Origin: Streptomyces sp. NBC_00457
GTDB lineage: Bacteria > Actinomycetota > Actinomycetes > Streptomycetales > Streptomycetaceae
DNA length: 64,000 nt
NCBI RefSeq assembly: GCF_036014015.1
Contig: NZ_CP107905.1
Coordinates: 3,472,001-3,536,000 of the forward strand
Reading direction: 5' to 3'
Positions 1-8,710 of the stretch are shown here, one piece after another. A program made the translations under genes and the position numbers. Each line of letters starts with the position of its first letter. The first letter of the stretch is position 1. Below the pieces are notes generated by a model. It worked only from the letters and a program-made list of their open reading frames with translations. It had not been told where the DNA came from and did no database searches.

Positions 1-309
1 GACTCCGATGAGGTCGATGCGGACGCCTCCCGGCGGGGCTCCTCCGTGTTCCTGCACCCAGCGTTCCGCCAGACGGCGCAGGCGATCGGTCTTGGCGGGC
101 GTGATCGCCGCCATCGGATGCTCGAAGGGCCCGGCCCTGCGGGTCTTCACCTCGCAGACCACCAGGACGTCGCCGTCCCTCGCCACGATGTCGATCTCAC
201 CTGTGCGTCCACAGCGCCAGTTGCGCTCCAGGACCGTCATCCCGACCGCGGCCAGTCGCCGTGCGGCCAGGTCTTCGCCGTACCTGCCGAGTCCACCTCG
301 TGCGTTCAT
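1..309 (-). CDS. YraN family (UPF0102) endonuclease-like protein, 3' end outside window
   Basis: The first 103 residues of a YraN/UPF0102 protein; the gene runs off the left edge. Seen directly: GEID at residues 37-40, Asp45 and CEVKTR at 52-57. Together these form the E...D...ExK core of Holliday-junction-resolvase-like PD-(D/E)xK folds. The ATG at 309 is preceded by a GGAGGTGG ribosome site. The family is widespread, about 115-120 residues long, and its cellular role is not established. It is the last visible gene of a leftward group SipZ-NUDIX-DUF2469-YraN. A chromosomal housekeeping role is inferred. Confidence 0.85.
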   Translation of the reverse strand, partial: MNARGGLGRYGEDLAARRLAAVGMTVLERNWRCGRTGEIDIVARDGDVLVVCEVKTRRAGPFEHPMAAITPAKTDRLRRLAERWVQEHGGAPPGGVRIDLIGV

Positions 310-416
310 GTCGGCACCACCTCCGGCGCCAACCGTCACGCAATCGAGCAGATCATGTTGATCTTGGTGAACTACTCACCGGTTGTGGAAAACTCCGTCA
401 CCCCTGCGGAGGACGC

Positions 417-725
417 TCACCCACTCGGCAGTTCCAGATCGCTCTTGTTCAGCTCCTCGATGTTCACGTCCTTGAACGTGAGCACCCGGACCTGCTTCAC
501 GAACCGAGCCGGCCGGTACATGTCCCACACCCACGCGTCCGCCATGGACACTTCGAAGAACACCTCACCCTGGACCGAGTGCACCTGCATCTCGTAGTCG
601 TTGGTCAGATAGAAGCGGCGCTCGGTCTCGATCACGTATTTGAACAGACCGACGACATCGCGGTACTCCCGGTAGAGCTTCAGCTCCATCTCGGTCTCGT
701 ACTTTTCGAGGTCCTCGGCGCTCAT
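417..725 (-). CDS. DUF2469 family protein
   Basis: A 102-residue acidic, tyrosine-rich protein that I recognise as the actinobacterial DUF2469 family. It has no signal peptide, membrane segment or catalytic motif that I can name. The ATG at 725 has GAAGGGG eight bases upstream. It lies between the NUDIX gene and yraN on the same strand, as it usually does beside signal peptidase and rnhB/yraN genes in actinobacteria. The function is unknown; the conserved location is the only hint. Confidence 0.85.
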   Translation of the reverse strand: MSAEDLEKYETEMELKLYREYRDVVGLFKYVIETERRFYLTNDYEMQVHSVQGEVFFEVSMADAWVWDMYRPARFVKQVRVLTFKDVNIEELNKSDLELPSG

Positions 726-781
726 GGCATGTTCCCCTTCAGCCGTGCGATCCCACCATTGTGCGCCAGTCCCGTGAGCCC

Positions 782-1306
782 CTAGACGATTTCTGTGTCA
801 AGGATCTCGGGCCTGGCCGGGGGACCTTCGTCGAGCAGCCTGCGCAGCAGCTCGGCGAGTCTGGTCGGATACACCGTCTCATGCGCCCGGGTCAGTTCCT
901 CACAGGTCCACCAACGTGCTCCGGAGACACTGCGCCGCTCCAGCTCGGTGAGGCCCGCGGCCCGCGTGGCCGTCTGGGTCGTACAGGCCAGGTAGTACCA
1001 CTCGTCCTGGTCCCAGCGCCGGCCCGCGAACGGGAACGAGCACGTCCGCCGCCAGAGCACCGGACCGAGCTCGACCTCGGTGATCCCGGTCTCCTCCGCG
1101 AGTTCCCTCAGAGCGGCCTGCTCACGGGTCTCATCGCCCTCCAGGCCGCCCCCGGGCGTGAACCACCAGTCGTCCGCCCGATCGTCCGGCTCATGGCCGT
1201 GCAGCAGCAGAATGCGGTCCTCCGGGTCGAGGAGGACGACCCGGGCCACCTTGCGCAGCCCGCCTTCGTACGATTCCACGCCCGCGTCCGTCGCCTCAGC
1301 GGGCAC
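782..1306 (-). CDS. NUDIX hydrolase
   Basis: A nucleoside-diphosphate-linked-moiety hydrolase of about 174 residues. A full Nudix box (GX5EX7REUXEEXGU) is visible at about residues 53-75: GGLEGDE...RELAEETGI. The glutamates of REXXEE bind the catalytic metal. The substrate cannot be read from the sequence. The GTG at 1306 overlaps the sipZ stop (1296-1298), which implies translational coupling; a longer in-frame version reaching 1372 would lie inside sipZ and was not used. It is the second gene of the sipZ operon. Confidence 0.82.
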   Translation of the reverse strand: MPAEATDAGVESYEGGLRKVARVVLLDPEDRILLLHGHEPDDRADDWWFTPGGGLEGDETREQAALRELAEETGITEVELGPVLWRRTCSFPFAGRRWDQDEWYYLACTTQTATRAAGLTELERRSVSGARWWTCEELTRAHETVYPTRLAELLRRLLDEGPPARPEILDTEIV

Positions 1307-2072
1307 CGGCGGACCCCGGGTTCGTCCGGTCGCGGGAGCCGAACCGCTTGGCGATCGGGCCGTACGCCCCACCGCCGAGGACGAGGACCCCGCCGACGAT
1401 CACCAGCGCGACGATCGTACGCAGCGGTCCGGGCGAGGACAGGGCGCCGAGCGTCTCGAAGCCGCTGGGGCTCTGCAGCATTCCGTCCATGGGCCAGGCG
1501 ACCGCGTCGACCCGGGCGCTGACGGCGCTGCGCGCCACCGTGCCGCTGGCGGCGTCGGTCAGGTGGGCGGTGGAGTCCAGGGAGCCCTGGCGTTCGTCGC
1601 CGAGCAGGAACAGCCGCCCCTCGGGGACCGTCACGTTCGGGAAGTCCGTGATCTCGGCCGCGCTGCCCCCCGGCAGATACGGTTCGTCGATCTGCTTGCC
1701 GTTGACGGTCAGCTTGCCGTCGGTGCAGCAGCCGACGGTGTCCCCACCGACGGCGACGACCCGCTTGACCACGGGCGCGTTGGTCACCCAGGTCTTGTCC
1801 CGGAAGACGACGACGTCACCCCGGCGCACGTCGGCGCCGTCGACCCGCTCCGCGAGCACCCGGCTGCCCATGTCGATCGTCGGCGACATCGAGCTGGTGG
1901 GCACGGTGTACGGCCGATAGACGACCGCGCCCCACGCGAATCCGCCGAGGAACAGCACAAGGCCCAGCGCCACGGCCGCTCCGGACAACCGCTGTCCGAT
2001 CCGGCCGCCCGCCGGGCTCCTGTCCACCCCACCGCTGCGCGGGGCCGTACGCGTCGTGCTCTCGCCACCCAT
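1296..2072 (-). CDS. sipZ: Type I signal peptidase SipZ
   Basis: A membrane serine-lysine protease of the S26 family that removes signal peptides after Sec or Tat export. An N-terminal membrane segment covers about residues 31-51. The catalytic Ser61 sits in the PTSSM motif and the catalytic Lys103 in VVKRVVAVGGD. A second hydrophobic segment lies at about 216-236, so the C-terminus is also anchored. ATG 2072 was chosen; an in-frame GTG lies 30 bases upstream. It follows sipY after a 70-base gap. In S. lividans, sipZ begins a separate operon with unrelated genes, which fits the NUDIX, DUF2469 and YraN genes seen here. The Z designation is by position. Confidence 0.85.
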   Translation of the reverse strand: MGGESTTRTAPRSGGVDRSPAGGRIGQRLSGAAVALGLVLFLGGFAWGAVVYRPYTVPTSSMSPTIDMGSRVLAERVDGADVRRGDVVVFRDKTWVTNAPVVKRVVAVGGDTVGCCTDGKLTVNGKQIDEPYLPGGSAAEITDFPNVTVPEGRLFLLGDERQGSLDSTAHLTDAASGTVARSAVSARVDAVAWPMDGMLQSPSGFETLGALSSPGPLRTIVALVIVGGVLVLGGGAYGPIAKRFGSRDRTNPGSAGAR

Positions 2073-2142
2073 GGGTCCGCACCCTACCCGGGGGTACGGC
2101 ACCGGGTCAGCCCAAGTTCTGGTTCATAAACCGGCCGGGTCC

Positions 2143-3126
2143 CTACTCGGAGACCTTCCGGTACTCGGCAGCCTTCCGACGCCGCCGCACCAGCACCAGC
2201 GGCACAGCCCCTACGAGCGCCAGGGCACCCGGCGAAGTGACCGCGACCGCCGCCTGGGCGCTGAGGCCGGGCTGGTCGAAGGTGTCCGGGACCGGGAGCG
2301 TGCCCCAGCGGTTGATCGGCCAGGCCTTGACGATGGCACGGCCGACGACCTTGTCCACCGGGACCATGCCCTTGTTCGCGTCCGACGTGTTGTAGCGGGA
2401 GTCGCGGGAGTTCTGCCGGTGGTCGCCCATGACCCAGATAAAGCCCTCGGGGACCTTCACCTTGAACTGGCCGCCCTGGTCGTCGACGCTGCACGGGGTG
2501 TTGCCCGGGTAGACGTACGACGACTCGTTCAGCGCCTTGCCGTTGACCTTCAGCGGGCCCGTGCCCTTGCACTCGATGGTGTCGCCGCCGACGCCGACCA
2601 CGCGCTTGATGAGGTCCTTCTCCTCCGCGGACGGCATCAGGCCGATCCAGCTGAGGAAGGTCTGCAGCGCGTTCGGGTCGGTCGTGGGCTCGCCCGCCAG
2701 CCAGTTGTCCGGGTCGTGGAAGACGACGACCTCGCCGCGCTCGGGCTCGGAGCCGAACCAGGGTGTGAGCTTGTCGACCAGGACGCGGTCACCCTGCTGG
2801 AGGGTGTTCTGCATCGAGTCGGACGGGATCGAGAACGCCTGCACCAGGAAGGTCTTGATCAGCAGCGCGAGAATCAGCGCGATACCGATCAGGATGGGCA
2901 GCTCCTTCCAGAAGGAGCGCGGCGGCTTCTTCGCCTGGGGGGTCGAGTCGCCGGGCCCCCGGCCCCCGGTCGGGTTCTGCTGGTCCGCCGTTGTGCCGTC
3001 GTCGGCCGCCCCGGAGTCATTCCCGGAGGTCACGGCGCTGTCCGCGGCCGGGACAGCTGCTTCCACGGGGCGCCCGCGGTCCTCGCCGTCTTGTCCGGAC
3101 CGTGCGCCAACCGCCACATCCCCCAC
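2143..3126 (-). CDS. sipY: Type I signal peptidase SipY
   Basis: A 327-residue S26 signal peptidase. It has a disordered acidic N-terminus of about 70 residues, a membrane segment at 76-98, catalytic Ser104 in PSDSM, the catalytic Lys in DLIKRVVGVGGD, and a C-terminal membrane anchor just before a basic RRRRK tail. The GTG at 3126 has a perfect AAGGAG site six bases upstream and was preferred over a GTG at 3033. That makes the 5' end overlap the sipX frame by 110 bases. SipY is the main signal peptidase in S. lividans (established knowledge). It is the third gene of the sipW-X-Y operon. Confidence 0.86.
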   Translation of the reverse strand: MGDVAVGARSGQDGEDRGRPVEAAVPAADSAVTSGNDSGAADDGTTADQQNPTGGRGPGDSTPQAKKPPRSFWKELPILIGIALILALLIKTFLVQAFSIPSDSMQNTLQQGDRVLVDKLTPWFGSEPERGEVVVFHDPDNWLAGEPTTDPNALQTFLSWIGLMPSAEEKDLIKRVVGVGGDTIECKGTGPLKVNGKALNESSYVYPGNTPCSVDDQGGQFKVKVPEGFIWVMGDHRQNSRDSRYNTSDANKGMVPVDKVVGRAIVKAWPINRWGTLPVPDTFDQPGLSAQAAVAVTSPGALALVGAVPLVLVRRRRKAAEYRKVSE

Positions 3127-4108
3127 GCCAACTCCTTACTCTGTGCCGCCGCCTGCCCCATGCGCGGCGCAGGCCCACTACTCCCATAACGAGCGGGAGT
3201 TCCGCAGGGGTCGGGAGCTGGATCGTTCCGTTCGGATCGTCGGGTGCAACCCTATGCGACAGCTGGGGAGCCGCGGTCGACCCGGACGTCGAGTCGGTCA
3301 CGGAAGCGTACGTTTTTGGTTCGTTCAGGGAGTTCCAGTGGTTGAAGGGCCAGGCGATGACCATGGCCCGGCCCACCACTTCCTCCTCGGAGACCGTGCC
3401 GCCGTATTCCTGGTCCTGGTGCGAGCGGGAGTCCGCGGAGTTGCTGCGGTGGTCGCCCATCACCCACAGGCGTCCCTGCGGGACGGTGATGTCGAACCGG
3501 GTCTGGGACGGGGCGTTGCCGGGATAGAGATAGTCACCCTCCTCCAGCGGAACGCCGTTGACGGTCACCCGTCCTTGCGTGTCACAGCACTTGACGCGGT
3601 CGCCGCCGACTCCGACGACCCGCTTGATGAGGTCCTTCTCGTTGTCGGACGGCAGCAGGCCGATGAAGGTGAGCCCTTCCTTGACCTGCTTGACGATGAT
3701 GGGGTCTTCCTTCTTGGTGGTGCTCACCTCGTCCTGGAGCCAGCCACCGGGGTCCTTGAAGACGACGACGTCCCCGCGCGCCGGCTTGGAGCCGAACCAC
3801 GGGGTGAACTTGTCGACCAGGACGCGGTCGCCGATCTGGATCGTCTGCTCCATCGAGCCGGACGGGATCACGAAGGCCTGGACGAGAAACGTCTTCAGGA
3901 CGAGGGCTATCAGGACGGCCACACCGACGAGGAGCGGTATCTCCTTGGCGGCGGACCGCCTGCGGCGCCGCTTGACCTTCCGCTGAAGCTTGCGCCGCTC
4001 GGCCCGGGTACGGCCGCCGCCCGGGGACGATGCCCGCCGGACGCCGGTGGGCAGCAGATTGTCGGCTGCGTGTGCGGAAATCCCACGCGGCCTACCGCGG
4101 TTACCCAT
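3017..4108 (-). CDS. sipX: Type I signal peptidase SipX
   Basis: A 363-residue S26 signal peptidase with a very basic cytoplasmic N-terminus, a membrane segment at about 57-80, catalytic Ser85 in IPSGSM, and Lys in DLIKRVVGVGGD. The ATG at 4108 overlaps the sipW stop (ATGGGTAA). The C-terminal stretch of about 50 residues is Arg/Gly/Pro-rich, is read through the start of sipY, and contains no convincing second membrane segment. The conserved peptidase part ends well before it. The extension may be real, or may reflect a small indel relative to relatives. Confidence 0.82.
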   Translation of the reverse strand: MGNRGRPRGISAHAADNLLPTGVRRASSPGGGRTRAERRKLQRKVKRRRRRSAAKEIPLLVGVAVLIALVLKTFLVQAFVIPSGSMEQTIQIGDRVLVDKFTPWFGSKPARGDVVVFKDPGGWLQDEVSTTKKEDPIIVKQVKEGLTFIGLLPSDNEKDLIKRVVGVGGDRVKCCDTQGRVTVNGVPLEEGDYLYPGNAPSQTRFDITVPQGRLWVMGDHRSNSADSRSHQDQEYGGTVSEEEVVGRAMVIAWPFNHWNSLNEPKTYASVTDSTSGSTAAPQLSHRVAPDDPNGTIQLPTPAELPLVMGVVGLRRAWGRRRHRVRSWRGGCGGWRTVRTRRRGPRAPRGSSCPGRGQRRDLRE

Positions 4109-4838
4109 GGGCACCCGCCCCTGTGGACTCCCTCGCCTCCGCGGCCGGCACGCGCGCGTACACGTCGGGGCGGTGGAGGCGGGTGGCGTGGCTCGCGGGC
4201 CATACGATCCCGTCGGCCCGGCCCACGACGAAGTCCACGGGGATCATGCCGCCGCCCGGTGAGCCGAGGTGGTCGCGGGAGTCGCTGGACTCGCTGCGGT
4301 GGTCGCCGAGGACGAACAGGGTGCCCTCCGGCACGACGACGTCGAAGGGCACCGTGGACGGGCTGTCACCGGGGTACAGGAACGACGACTCGTCGACCGA
4401 CCGGCCGTTCACCACGATCCTCCCCTCCTTGTCACAGCAGACCACGTGGTCTCTCCCCACACCGACAACGCGTTTGATGTAGTCCGCGTCCCCGAAATAC
4501 CCGGTTCCGTCGAACACGATCACATCGCCACGCCGCGGCTGAGCACCGAAACGGTACGCCAACTTATTTACGAGAACGCGGTCCCCGATCCTCAATCCGT
4601 GCTCCATGGATCCGCTGGGAATCTGGAACGGCCGCACCACGAACGCGTTGAGCAGCAGGAGAAACAGCAGGCAGACAAGCAGGGTCAGGCTGATCCGCCC
4701 GCCGGGGAGCCAGTCGGTGATCCGCGAGACCAACGCGGAACGCGACCGTCCCTCCTGCCCCTCTGTGTCCGAGATCTCCTCGGATGCGAAAGGGCGGGAG
4801 GAGCGGTCGCGCTCCGTCGGCTGTGCTTCGGTGTCCAT
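4101..4838 (-). CDS. sipW: Type I signal peptidase SipW
   Basis: A 245-residue S26 signal peptidase and first gene of the sipWXY cluster. It has an acidic N-terminus, a strongly hydrophobic Leu/Phe segment at about 48-68, catalytic Ser77 in IPSGSM, Lys in DYIKRVVGVGRD, and the LGDHRSESSDSR box that forms the active-site wall. There is no C-terminal membrane anchor, unlike SipY and SipZ. It starts 45 bases after the L19 gene, so rplS readthrough could drive the sip genes. The upstream ribosome site is weak. Confidence 0.86.
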   Translation of the reverse strand: MDTEAQPTERDRSSRPFASEEISDTEGQEGRSRSALVSRITDWLPGGRISLTLLVCLLFLLLLNAFVVRPFQIPSGSMEHGLRIGDRVLVNKLAYRFGAQPRRGDVIVFDGTGYFGDADYIKRVVGVGRDHVVCCDKEGRIVVNGRSVDESSFLYPGDSPSTVPFDVVVPEGTLFVLGDHRSESSDSRDHLGSPGGGMIPVDFVVGRADGIVWPASHATRLHRPDVYARVPAAEARESTGAGAHG

Positions 4839-4883
4839 CGGAGCCAGATGCTATCCGGCCCCGCTGTGACCTCCGAGAAGCGC

Positions 4884-5234
4884 TCAGTTCTCGCGCTTCT
4901 CCTTGATCTTCGCGGCCTTGCCGCGCAGGTCGCGCAGGTAGTACAGCTTGGCGCGGCGCACGTCACCCTTGGTGACGAGCTCGATCTTCTCGACGATCGG
5001 GGTGTGCACCGGGAAGGTGCGCTCGACGCCGACGGAGAAGGAGACCTTGCGGACCGTGAAGGTCTCGCGCACGCCGGAACCCTGGCGACGGATGACGACG
5101 CCCTTGAACTGCTGCACACGGGAGCGGTTGCCCTCGATGACGCGGACGTGGACGTTGACCGTGTCGCCCGGGCGGAAGGCCGGGACGTCGGTGCGCAGCG
5201 ACGCGGCGTCGACGGTGTCGAGCAGGTGAGACAT
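4884..5234 (-). CDS. rplS: 50S ribosomal protein L19
   Basis: The 116-residue bacterial L19, a component of the 50S subunit at the 30S-50S interface. The conserved core [16 protein letters not shown] and [19 protein letters not shown] is intact. ATG 5234 gives the usual [10 protein letters not shown] start; a GTG 27 bases upstream would add nine residues not expected in the family. It follows trmD in the classical rpsP-rimM-trmD-rplS order, with a 136-base gap that suggests its own promoter or leader. Confidence 0.97.
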   Translation of the reverse strand: MSHLLDTVDAASLRTDVPAFRPGDTVNVHVRVIEGNRSRVQQFKGVVIRRQGSGVRETFTVRKVSFSVGVERTFPVHTPIVEKIELVTKGDVRRAKLYYLRDLRGKAAKIKEKREN

Positions 5235-5327
5235 TTCGTCTGCTTTCTTCGCTGATGCCACAGGTCATCAACGGTAACTAGGTGTTCCTGGAATGAGAGT
5301 TGTGCTCGTCGGGGCGGGCGTCGTGTC

Positions 5328-5342
5328 CCCCTGTGGCAGGGG
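5328..5342 (-). terminator. Short hairpin between trmD and rplS
   Basis: A perfect six-base stem, CCCCTG/CAGGGG, with a three-base loop lies about 30 bases downstream of the trmD stop. No T tract follows. It may be a weak terminator or a leader structure of rplS; this is an inference from the fold alone. Confidence 0.3.
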
Positions 5343-5370
5343 CGCACGCCGGACGGCGCACAGCAGCGGC

Positions 5371-6204
5371 CTATTCTTCCATGCCCTCTGGCCTGCGCCA
5401 AAATCGGCCGTACGGCTCGCCCTCCGGGTCGGGCATCCAGCCCAGGATGGAGAGCATCTCGCGGTCCTTCTTGTCGAAGACCTTGGGGTCGCAGCGCTCG
5501 ATCAGGTCGGGCCGATGGGCCGTCGTACGCTTCAGCGCCTCGTCCCGGCGCCAGCGGGCGATCTTCCCGTGGTGGCCGCTGAGCAGCACCTCCGGGATCT
5601 CCCGGCCGCGCCACTGGGGCGGCTTGGTGTAGACGGGCCCCTCCAGGAGGCTCGCCATGGCGCCGGGCGCGAAGGAGTCGTCCCGGTGGGAGTCGGCGTT
5701 GCCCAGGACGCCGGGCAGCAGGCGGGCGACGGCTTCCGTGATGACGAGTACGGCCGCCTCGCCGCCGGCGAGGACGTAGTCGCCGATGGACACCTCGTAG
5801 ACGCGCATCCGCGTCGCGTACTCGTCGATGACGCGGCGGTCGATGCCCTCGTAGCGGGCGGGCGCGAAGAGCAGCCAGGGGCGCTCGGAGAGCTCGACGG
5901 CGAGTTCCTGGGTGAAGGGGCGGCCGCTGGGCGTGGGGACGAGGAGCGCGGGGGCGTGGGAGCCGGTCTCGTAGCCGTCGGCGAGGGCGGAGTCCAGGGC
6001 GTCGCCCCAGGGCTCGGTCTTCATCACCATGCCGGGGCCGCCGCCGTACGGAGTGTCGTCGACCGTGTTGTGGCGGTCGTACGTCCAGGTCCGCAGGTCA
6101 TGCACGTGCACATTCAGCTGTCCACGCGCGCGTGCCTTGCCGACGAGGGAGACGTTCAGGGGCTCCAGGTACTCGGGGAAGATCGTGACGACGTCGAGTC
6201 TCAT
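5371..6204 (-). CDS. trmD: tRNA (guanine-N1)-methyltransferase TrmD
   Basis: TrmD transfers a methyl group from SAM to G37 of tRNAs that read CNN codons, preventing frameshifts. The protein is 277 residues. The SPOUT trefoil-knot signatures are all present: [30 protein letters not shown] and TKPPQWRG. The start ATG overlaps the rimM stop by four bases (ATGA), so translation is probably coupled. This and the rimM gene together link tRNA and 16S maturation to ribosomal protein synthesis. Confidence 0.96.
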   Translation of the reverse strand: MRLDVVTIFPEYLEPLNVSLVGKARARGQLNVHVHDLRTWTYDRHNTVDDTPYGGGPGMVMKTEPWGDALDSALADGYETGSHAPALLVPTPSGRPFTQELAVELSERPWLLFAPARYEGIDRRVIDEYATRMRVYEVSIGDYVLAGGEAAVLVITEAVARLLPGVLGNADSHRDDSFAPGAMASLLEGPVYTKPPQWRGREIPEVLLSGHHGKIARWRRDEALKRTTAHRPDLIERCDPKVFDKKDREMLSILGWMPDPEGEPYGRFWRRPEGMEE

Positions 6205-6746
6205 GCCTCGGGGTCCTTCGACGACACGATCTCTGCCTGGTCGTCGATCAGACCCGGAGGCGGGTCGATGACGGCGCGCTGCTCCTCCAGGTCGATCTCG
6301 GTGACGATCTCCGCCACGAAGGGGATCAGCACCTCGCTGCCGTCCGGGCGCTCCACGATGAAGAGGTCCTGGGACGGCAGATGTGAGATCTCCGTGATCC
6401 GGCCGACCTCCGTGCCGTCCTTGGTGACGACGTCCAGGTCCATCAACTGGTGGTCGTAGTACTCGTCCTCTTCCTCAGGGAGCACCTCCGGGTCCACTTC
6501 AGCGATCAGGAGGGTGTTGCGCAGGGCCTCAGCGGCGCTACGGTCCTTCACTCCCTCGAAGCGCAGCAGGAGACGGCCGCTGTGCACCCGGCCGGTCTCG
6601 ATGGTGAGCGGGCCCACGGAGGCGGGGTCGGTGGCCAGTACGGCCCCGGGGCCGAGCCTGAGTTCCGGCTCGTCGGTACGTACCTCGACGGTGACCTCGC
6701 CCTTGATGCCGTGGGCGCGGCCGATCCGGGCGACTACGAGCTGCAC
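6201..6746 (-). CDS. rimM: 16S rRNA processing protein RimM
   Basis: An assembly factor for the 30S head that binds S19. The protein is 181 residues with the N-terminal RimM domain ([24 protein letters not shown]) and the C-terminal PRC-barrel ([13 protein letters not shown]...[17 protein letters not shown]). The GTG at 6746 gives the family start; AGGAG lies 11 bases upstream. The open frame extends farther 5' but that part is not conserved sequence. It lies between khpA and trmD. Confidence 0.93.
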   Translation of the reverse strand: MQLVVARIGRAHGIKGEVTVEVRTDEPELRLGPGAVLATDPASVGPLTIETGRVHSGRLLLRFEGVKDRSAAEALRNTLLIAEVDPEVLPEEEDEYYDHQLMDLDVVTKDGTEVGRITEISHLPSQDLFIVERPDGSEVLIPFVAEIVTEIDLEEQRAVIDPPPGLIDDQAEIVSSKDPEA

Positions 6747-6834
6747 TTTACGAAGATCTCCTGTCGTACGTACGACTGCGGGCCGGGGACGGCCCAGTGG
6801 CCCTCCCCGGCCCGAGCCGGTGCTGCGATTGACG

Positions 6835-7074
6835 TCAGCGGACGTGGTCCACGTCGACGAGGTCGACGCGGACACCGCGGCCGCCGATGGCGCCCACGAC
6901 GGTACGCAGAGCGCGTGCGGTACGGCCGTTGCGGCCGATGACCTTGCCGAGGTCGTCCGGGTGGACCCGGACCTCGAGCACGCGTCCGCGGCGCAGGGTG
7001 CGCGAGGCGACCTGCACATCGTCAGGGTTGTCGACGATGCCCTTCACGAGGTGCTCGAGAGCCTCCTCGAGCAT
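6835..7074 (-). CDS. khpA: KH-domain RNA-binding protein KhpA
   Basis: A 79-residue single KH domain protein (UPF0109, YlqC/KhpA). The GXXG nucleic-acid-binding loop is seen as VIGRNGRTA. KhpA usually acts with KhpB/Jag as an RNA chaperone linked to cell division and small RNA function in Gram-positive bacteria. It starts two bases after the rpsP stop, so it is in the same operon as S16, rimM and trmD. Confidence 0.93.
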   Translation of the reverse strand: MLEEALEHLVKGIVDNPDDVQVASRTLRRGRVLEVRVHPDDLGKVIGRNGRTARALRTVVGAIGGRGVRVDLVDVDHVR

Positions 7075-7076
7075 GC

Positions 7077-7496
7077 TCAGGCCTCGGTCGACGCGGACTC
7101 GGCGGCGGCCTCGTCCTTCTTCTCAGCCTTCTTCTTCTGGGTGATCGCCTCACCCTTGCCCTCGTCGTCGCCACCGAGAGCCTCGAAGGACGGACGGGCC
7201 GCCTTCTCGGCCGGCTGCAGCAGCGGCGCCGGGGCGGGCTCGCCCTTGTACTTCTGCCAGTCGCCGGTCTTCTTCAGGATGGCGAGGACGGGCTCGGTCG
7301 GCTGAGCGCCGACGGAGAGCCAGTACGCCACGCGGTCGGCGTCGACCTCGATGCGCGAGGGGTTCTGCACCGGGTGGTACAGACCGATCTCCTCGATCGC
7401 ACGGCCGTCACGGCGAGTGCGGGAGTCGGCGACGACAATGCGGTAGTGAGGCGAACGGATCTTGCCCAGACGCTTCAGCTTGATCTTGACTGCCAC
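7077..7496 (-). CDS. rpsP: 30S ribosomal protein S16
   Basis: A 139-residue S16 with the conserved [11 protein letters not shown] and [17 protein letters not shown] core, and a longer Lys/Glu/Ala-rich C-terminal tail (about residues 105-139) typical of Streptomyces. The GTG at 7496 is the family start; AGGAG lies upstream. The open frame continues another 340 bases 5' without conserved content. It is the first gene of the rpsP-khpA-rimM-trmD operon. Confidence 0.95.
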   Translation of the reverse strand: MAVKIKLKRLGKIRSPHYRIVVADSRTRRDGRAIEEIGLYHPVQNPSRIEVDADRVAYWLSVGAQPTEPVLAILKKTGDWQKYKGEPAPAPLLQPAEKAARPSFEALGGDDEGKGEAITQKKKAEKKDEAAAESASTEA

Positions 7497-7694
7497 TGGA
7501 GTGGGTTCTCCTGGTTTGACGTGGGTGGGCACGGCGAGATGGCCGCGTGGGGTTGCGGTACCCGAGTGCCCGATGGACGCGTCAGCCGGAGGAGAGAGGG
7601 GTCCTGTGCGGCTGTCGAGTACAGCTAGCCATTGTGCCACACCCTGCGGGTCGCTTCGGACCGGCGGTGGGTGGAGCTGAGCTGGGCATGCCTG

Positions 7695-7722
7695 AGGGGC
7701 ACCCGGCGTCCTGGGTGCCCTT
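7695..7722 (-). terminator. Hairpin terminator 1 downstream of the SprT-like gene
   Basis: An inverted repeat AGGGGCACCC/GGGTGCCCTT with an eight-base loop, nearly perfect. It sits in the 366-base gap 7497-7862 between rpsP and the SprT-like gene. Besides this hairpin and the next one, the gap should hold the rpsP promoter and leader, which I could not place. Confidence 0.55.
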
Positions 7723-7745
7723 GGGGTGGGTCGCGCAACCCGGGG

Positions 7746-7783
7746 GTGCCGCCTGCGCCCACCCGTGCCGCCCCAGGCGGCAC
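7746..7783 (-). terminator. Hairpin terminator 2 downstream of the SprT-like gene
   Basis: A perfect ten-base stem, GTGCCGCCTG/CAGGCGGCAC, with an 18-base loop. It starts about 80 bases after the SprT-like stop. Two successive GC-rich hairpins without a T tract are a common Streptomyces arrangement for ending transcription before a ribosomal operon. Confidence 0.55.
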
Positions 7784-7862
7784 GCATGCCCGCAGGCAGC
7801 AGCACCCATCGCCACGCGTTCCGACCGGCAGCCACGAGATGCCGGTGCTGGAGTCGTCGTGG

Positions 7863-8459
7863 TTACGCCACGCCCACGACCTCCGGGATGCGGAACGGCT
7901 TGCCGCAGCCGCCGCAGACGATCGGGGCCTGGGCCAGGACCGACGGGACGACGCGGACGTTGCGCCCGCAGTCGCAGACAGCCTTGACGCGGACGCCGCC
8001 GCCGGAGGAGCCGTGGCGGGCCGCCGGGCCGCGGAAGGTCCGGGATGTGTCGGCGGAGGTCGCCGCGGTGTGGGCCTTGAGGGCGCGCTGGAGCCGCTCG
8101 ATCGTCGGGCGGTAGCGCCTCTTCGCCTCGGGGTTGAGCGTGACCAGGGAGAAGCCGCTGCTGGGGTGCGGTTCCTCCGGGTGGTCCAGGCCCAACTCCT
8201 CGGCGATCGCGAGGAATCTGCGGTTGTGGTAGCGGCCGGCGCGCGAGGTGTCGCGGATTCCTCGGGCGGCGGCGATGCCATGGACTGCCTCATGGAGCAG
8301 TCGCTCGAAGGAGAGCGCGTGCCCGCAGGCGGACGACGACTCCCCGATCAGTGACTCGGGCGCGGCAAGATCCGGCAGCTCGGGGTGGTACCGCTGAATG
8401 TCGGCCCACGCCTGCGCCAGCTCTGCGGCGAGAACAGGTGGTGTCTGTGTCGTGCTCAC
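7863..8459 (-). CDS. SprT-like zinc metallopeptidase-like protein
   Basis: A 198-residue protein with a HEAVH zinc-protease motif (about residues 56-60) inside a helix, followed by an SprT-like stretch with conserved RR/F and E residues. At the C-terminus is a zinc ribbon built from CDC and CGGC pairs. SprT/Spartan proteins cleave DNA-protein crosslinks or act on chromatin; I infer only the fold, not the substrate. Start GTG 8459, ribosome site weak. It stands alone between two hairpins and proS. It is conserved in Streptomyces as a hypothetical protein, as far as I recall. Confidence 0.72.
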   Translation of the reverse strand: MSTTQTPPVLAAELAQAWADIQRYHPELPDLAAPESLIGESSSACGHALSFERLLHEAVHGIAAARGIRDTSRAGRYHNRRFLAIAEELGLDHPEEPHPSSGFSLVTLNPEAKRRYRPTIERLQRALKAHTAATSADTSRTFRGPAARHGSSGGGVRVKAVCDCGRNVRVVPSVLAQAPIVCGGCGKPFRIPEVVGVA

Positions 8460-8605
8460 GTAATGACAACGAGCCAGGGTGCCGCTGTGTTCCTATTCCG
8501 GGGCATCCCAAATAATTTGCACGTACCCGTCAGTTGCCGCTGATGCGTCCGGACGAGGGCGGGTGCGCTGATCTGCGGAGAAGCCTCACAGCTCATACCA
8601 AGCCG

Positions 8606-8623
8606 GTACGTAGCCTGACGTAC
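8606..8623. promoter_or_regulatory. Inverted repeat upstream of the SprT-like gene
   Basis: GTACGT and ACGTAC separated by six bases, in the 251-base gap 8460-8710, about 150 bases upstream of the SprT-like start. It may be a regulator site. I see no clear promoter boxes and no other gene in the gap. Confidence 0.25.
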
Positions 8624-8710
8624 GACCCGGCGCGTAGAGCCTGTCCGCACGCCGGGGCACCTGTGTTCGCGCGATGCGCAAGAGGCGTTTCGGTCGGCTC
8701 CGCCCATGGC

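Noticed and set aside
3033..3033. A GTG at 3033 as the sipY start, giving only a short overlap with sipX.
   Set aside because: It lacks a ribosome site, whereas GTG 3126 has a perfect AAGGAG at ideal spacing.
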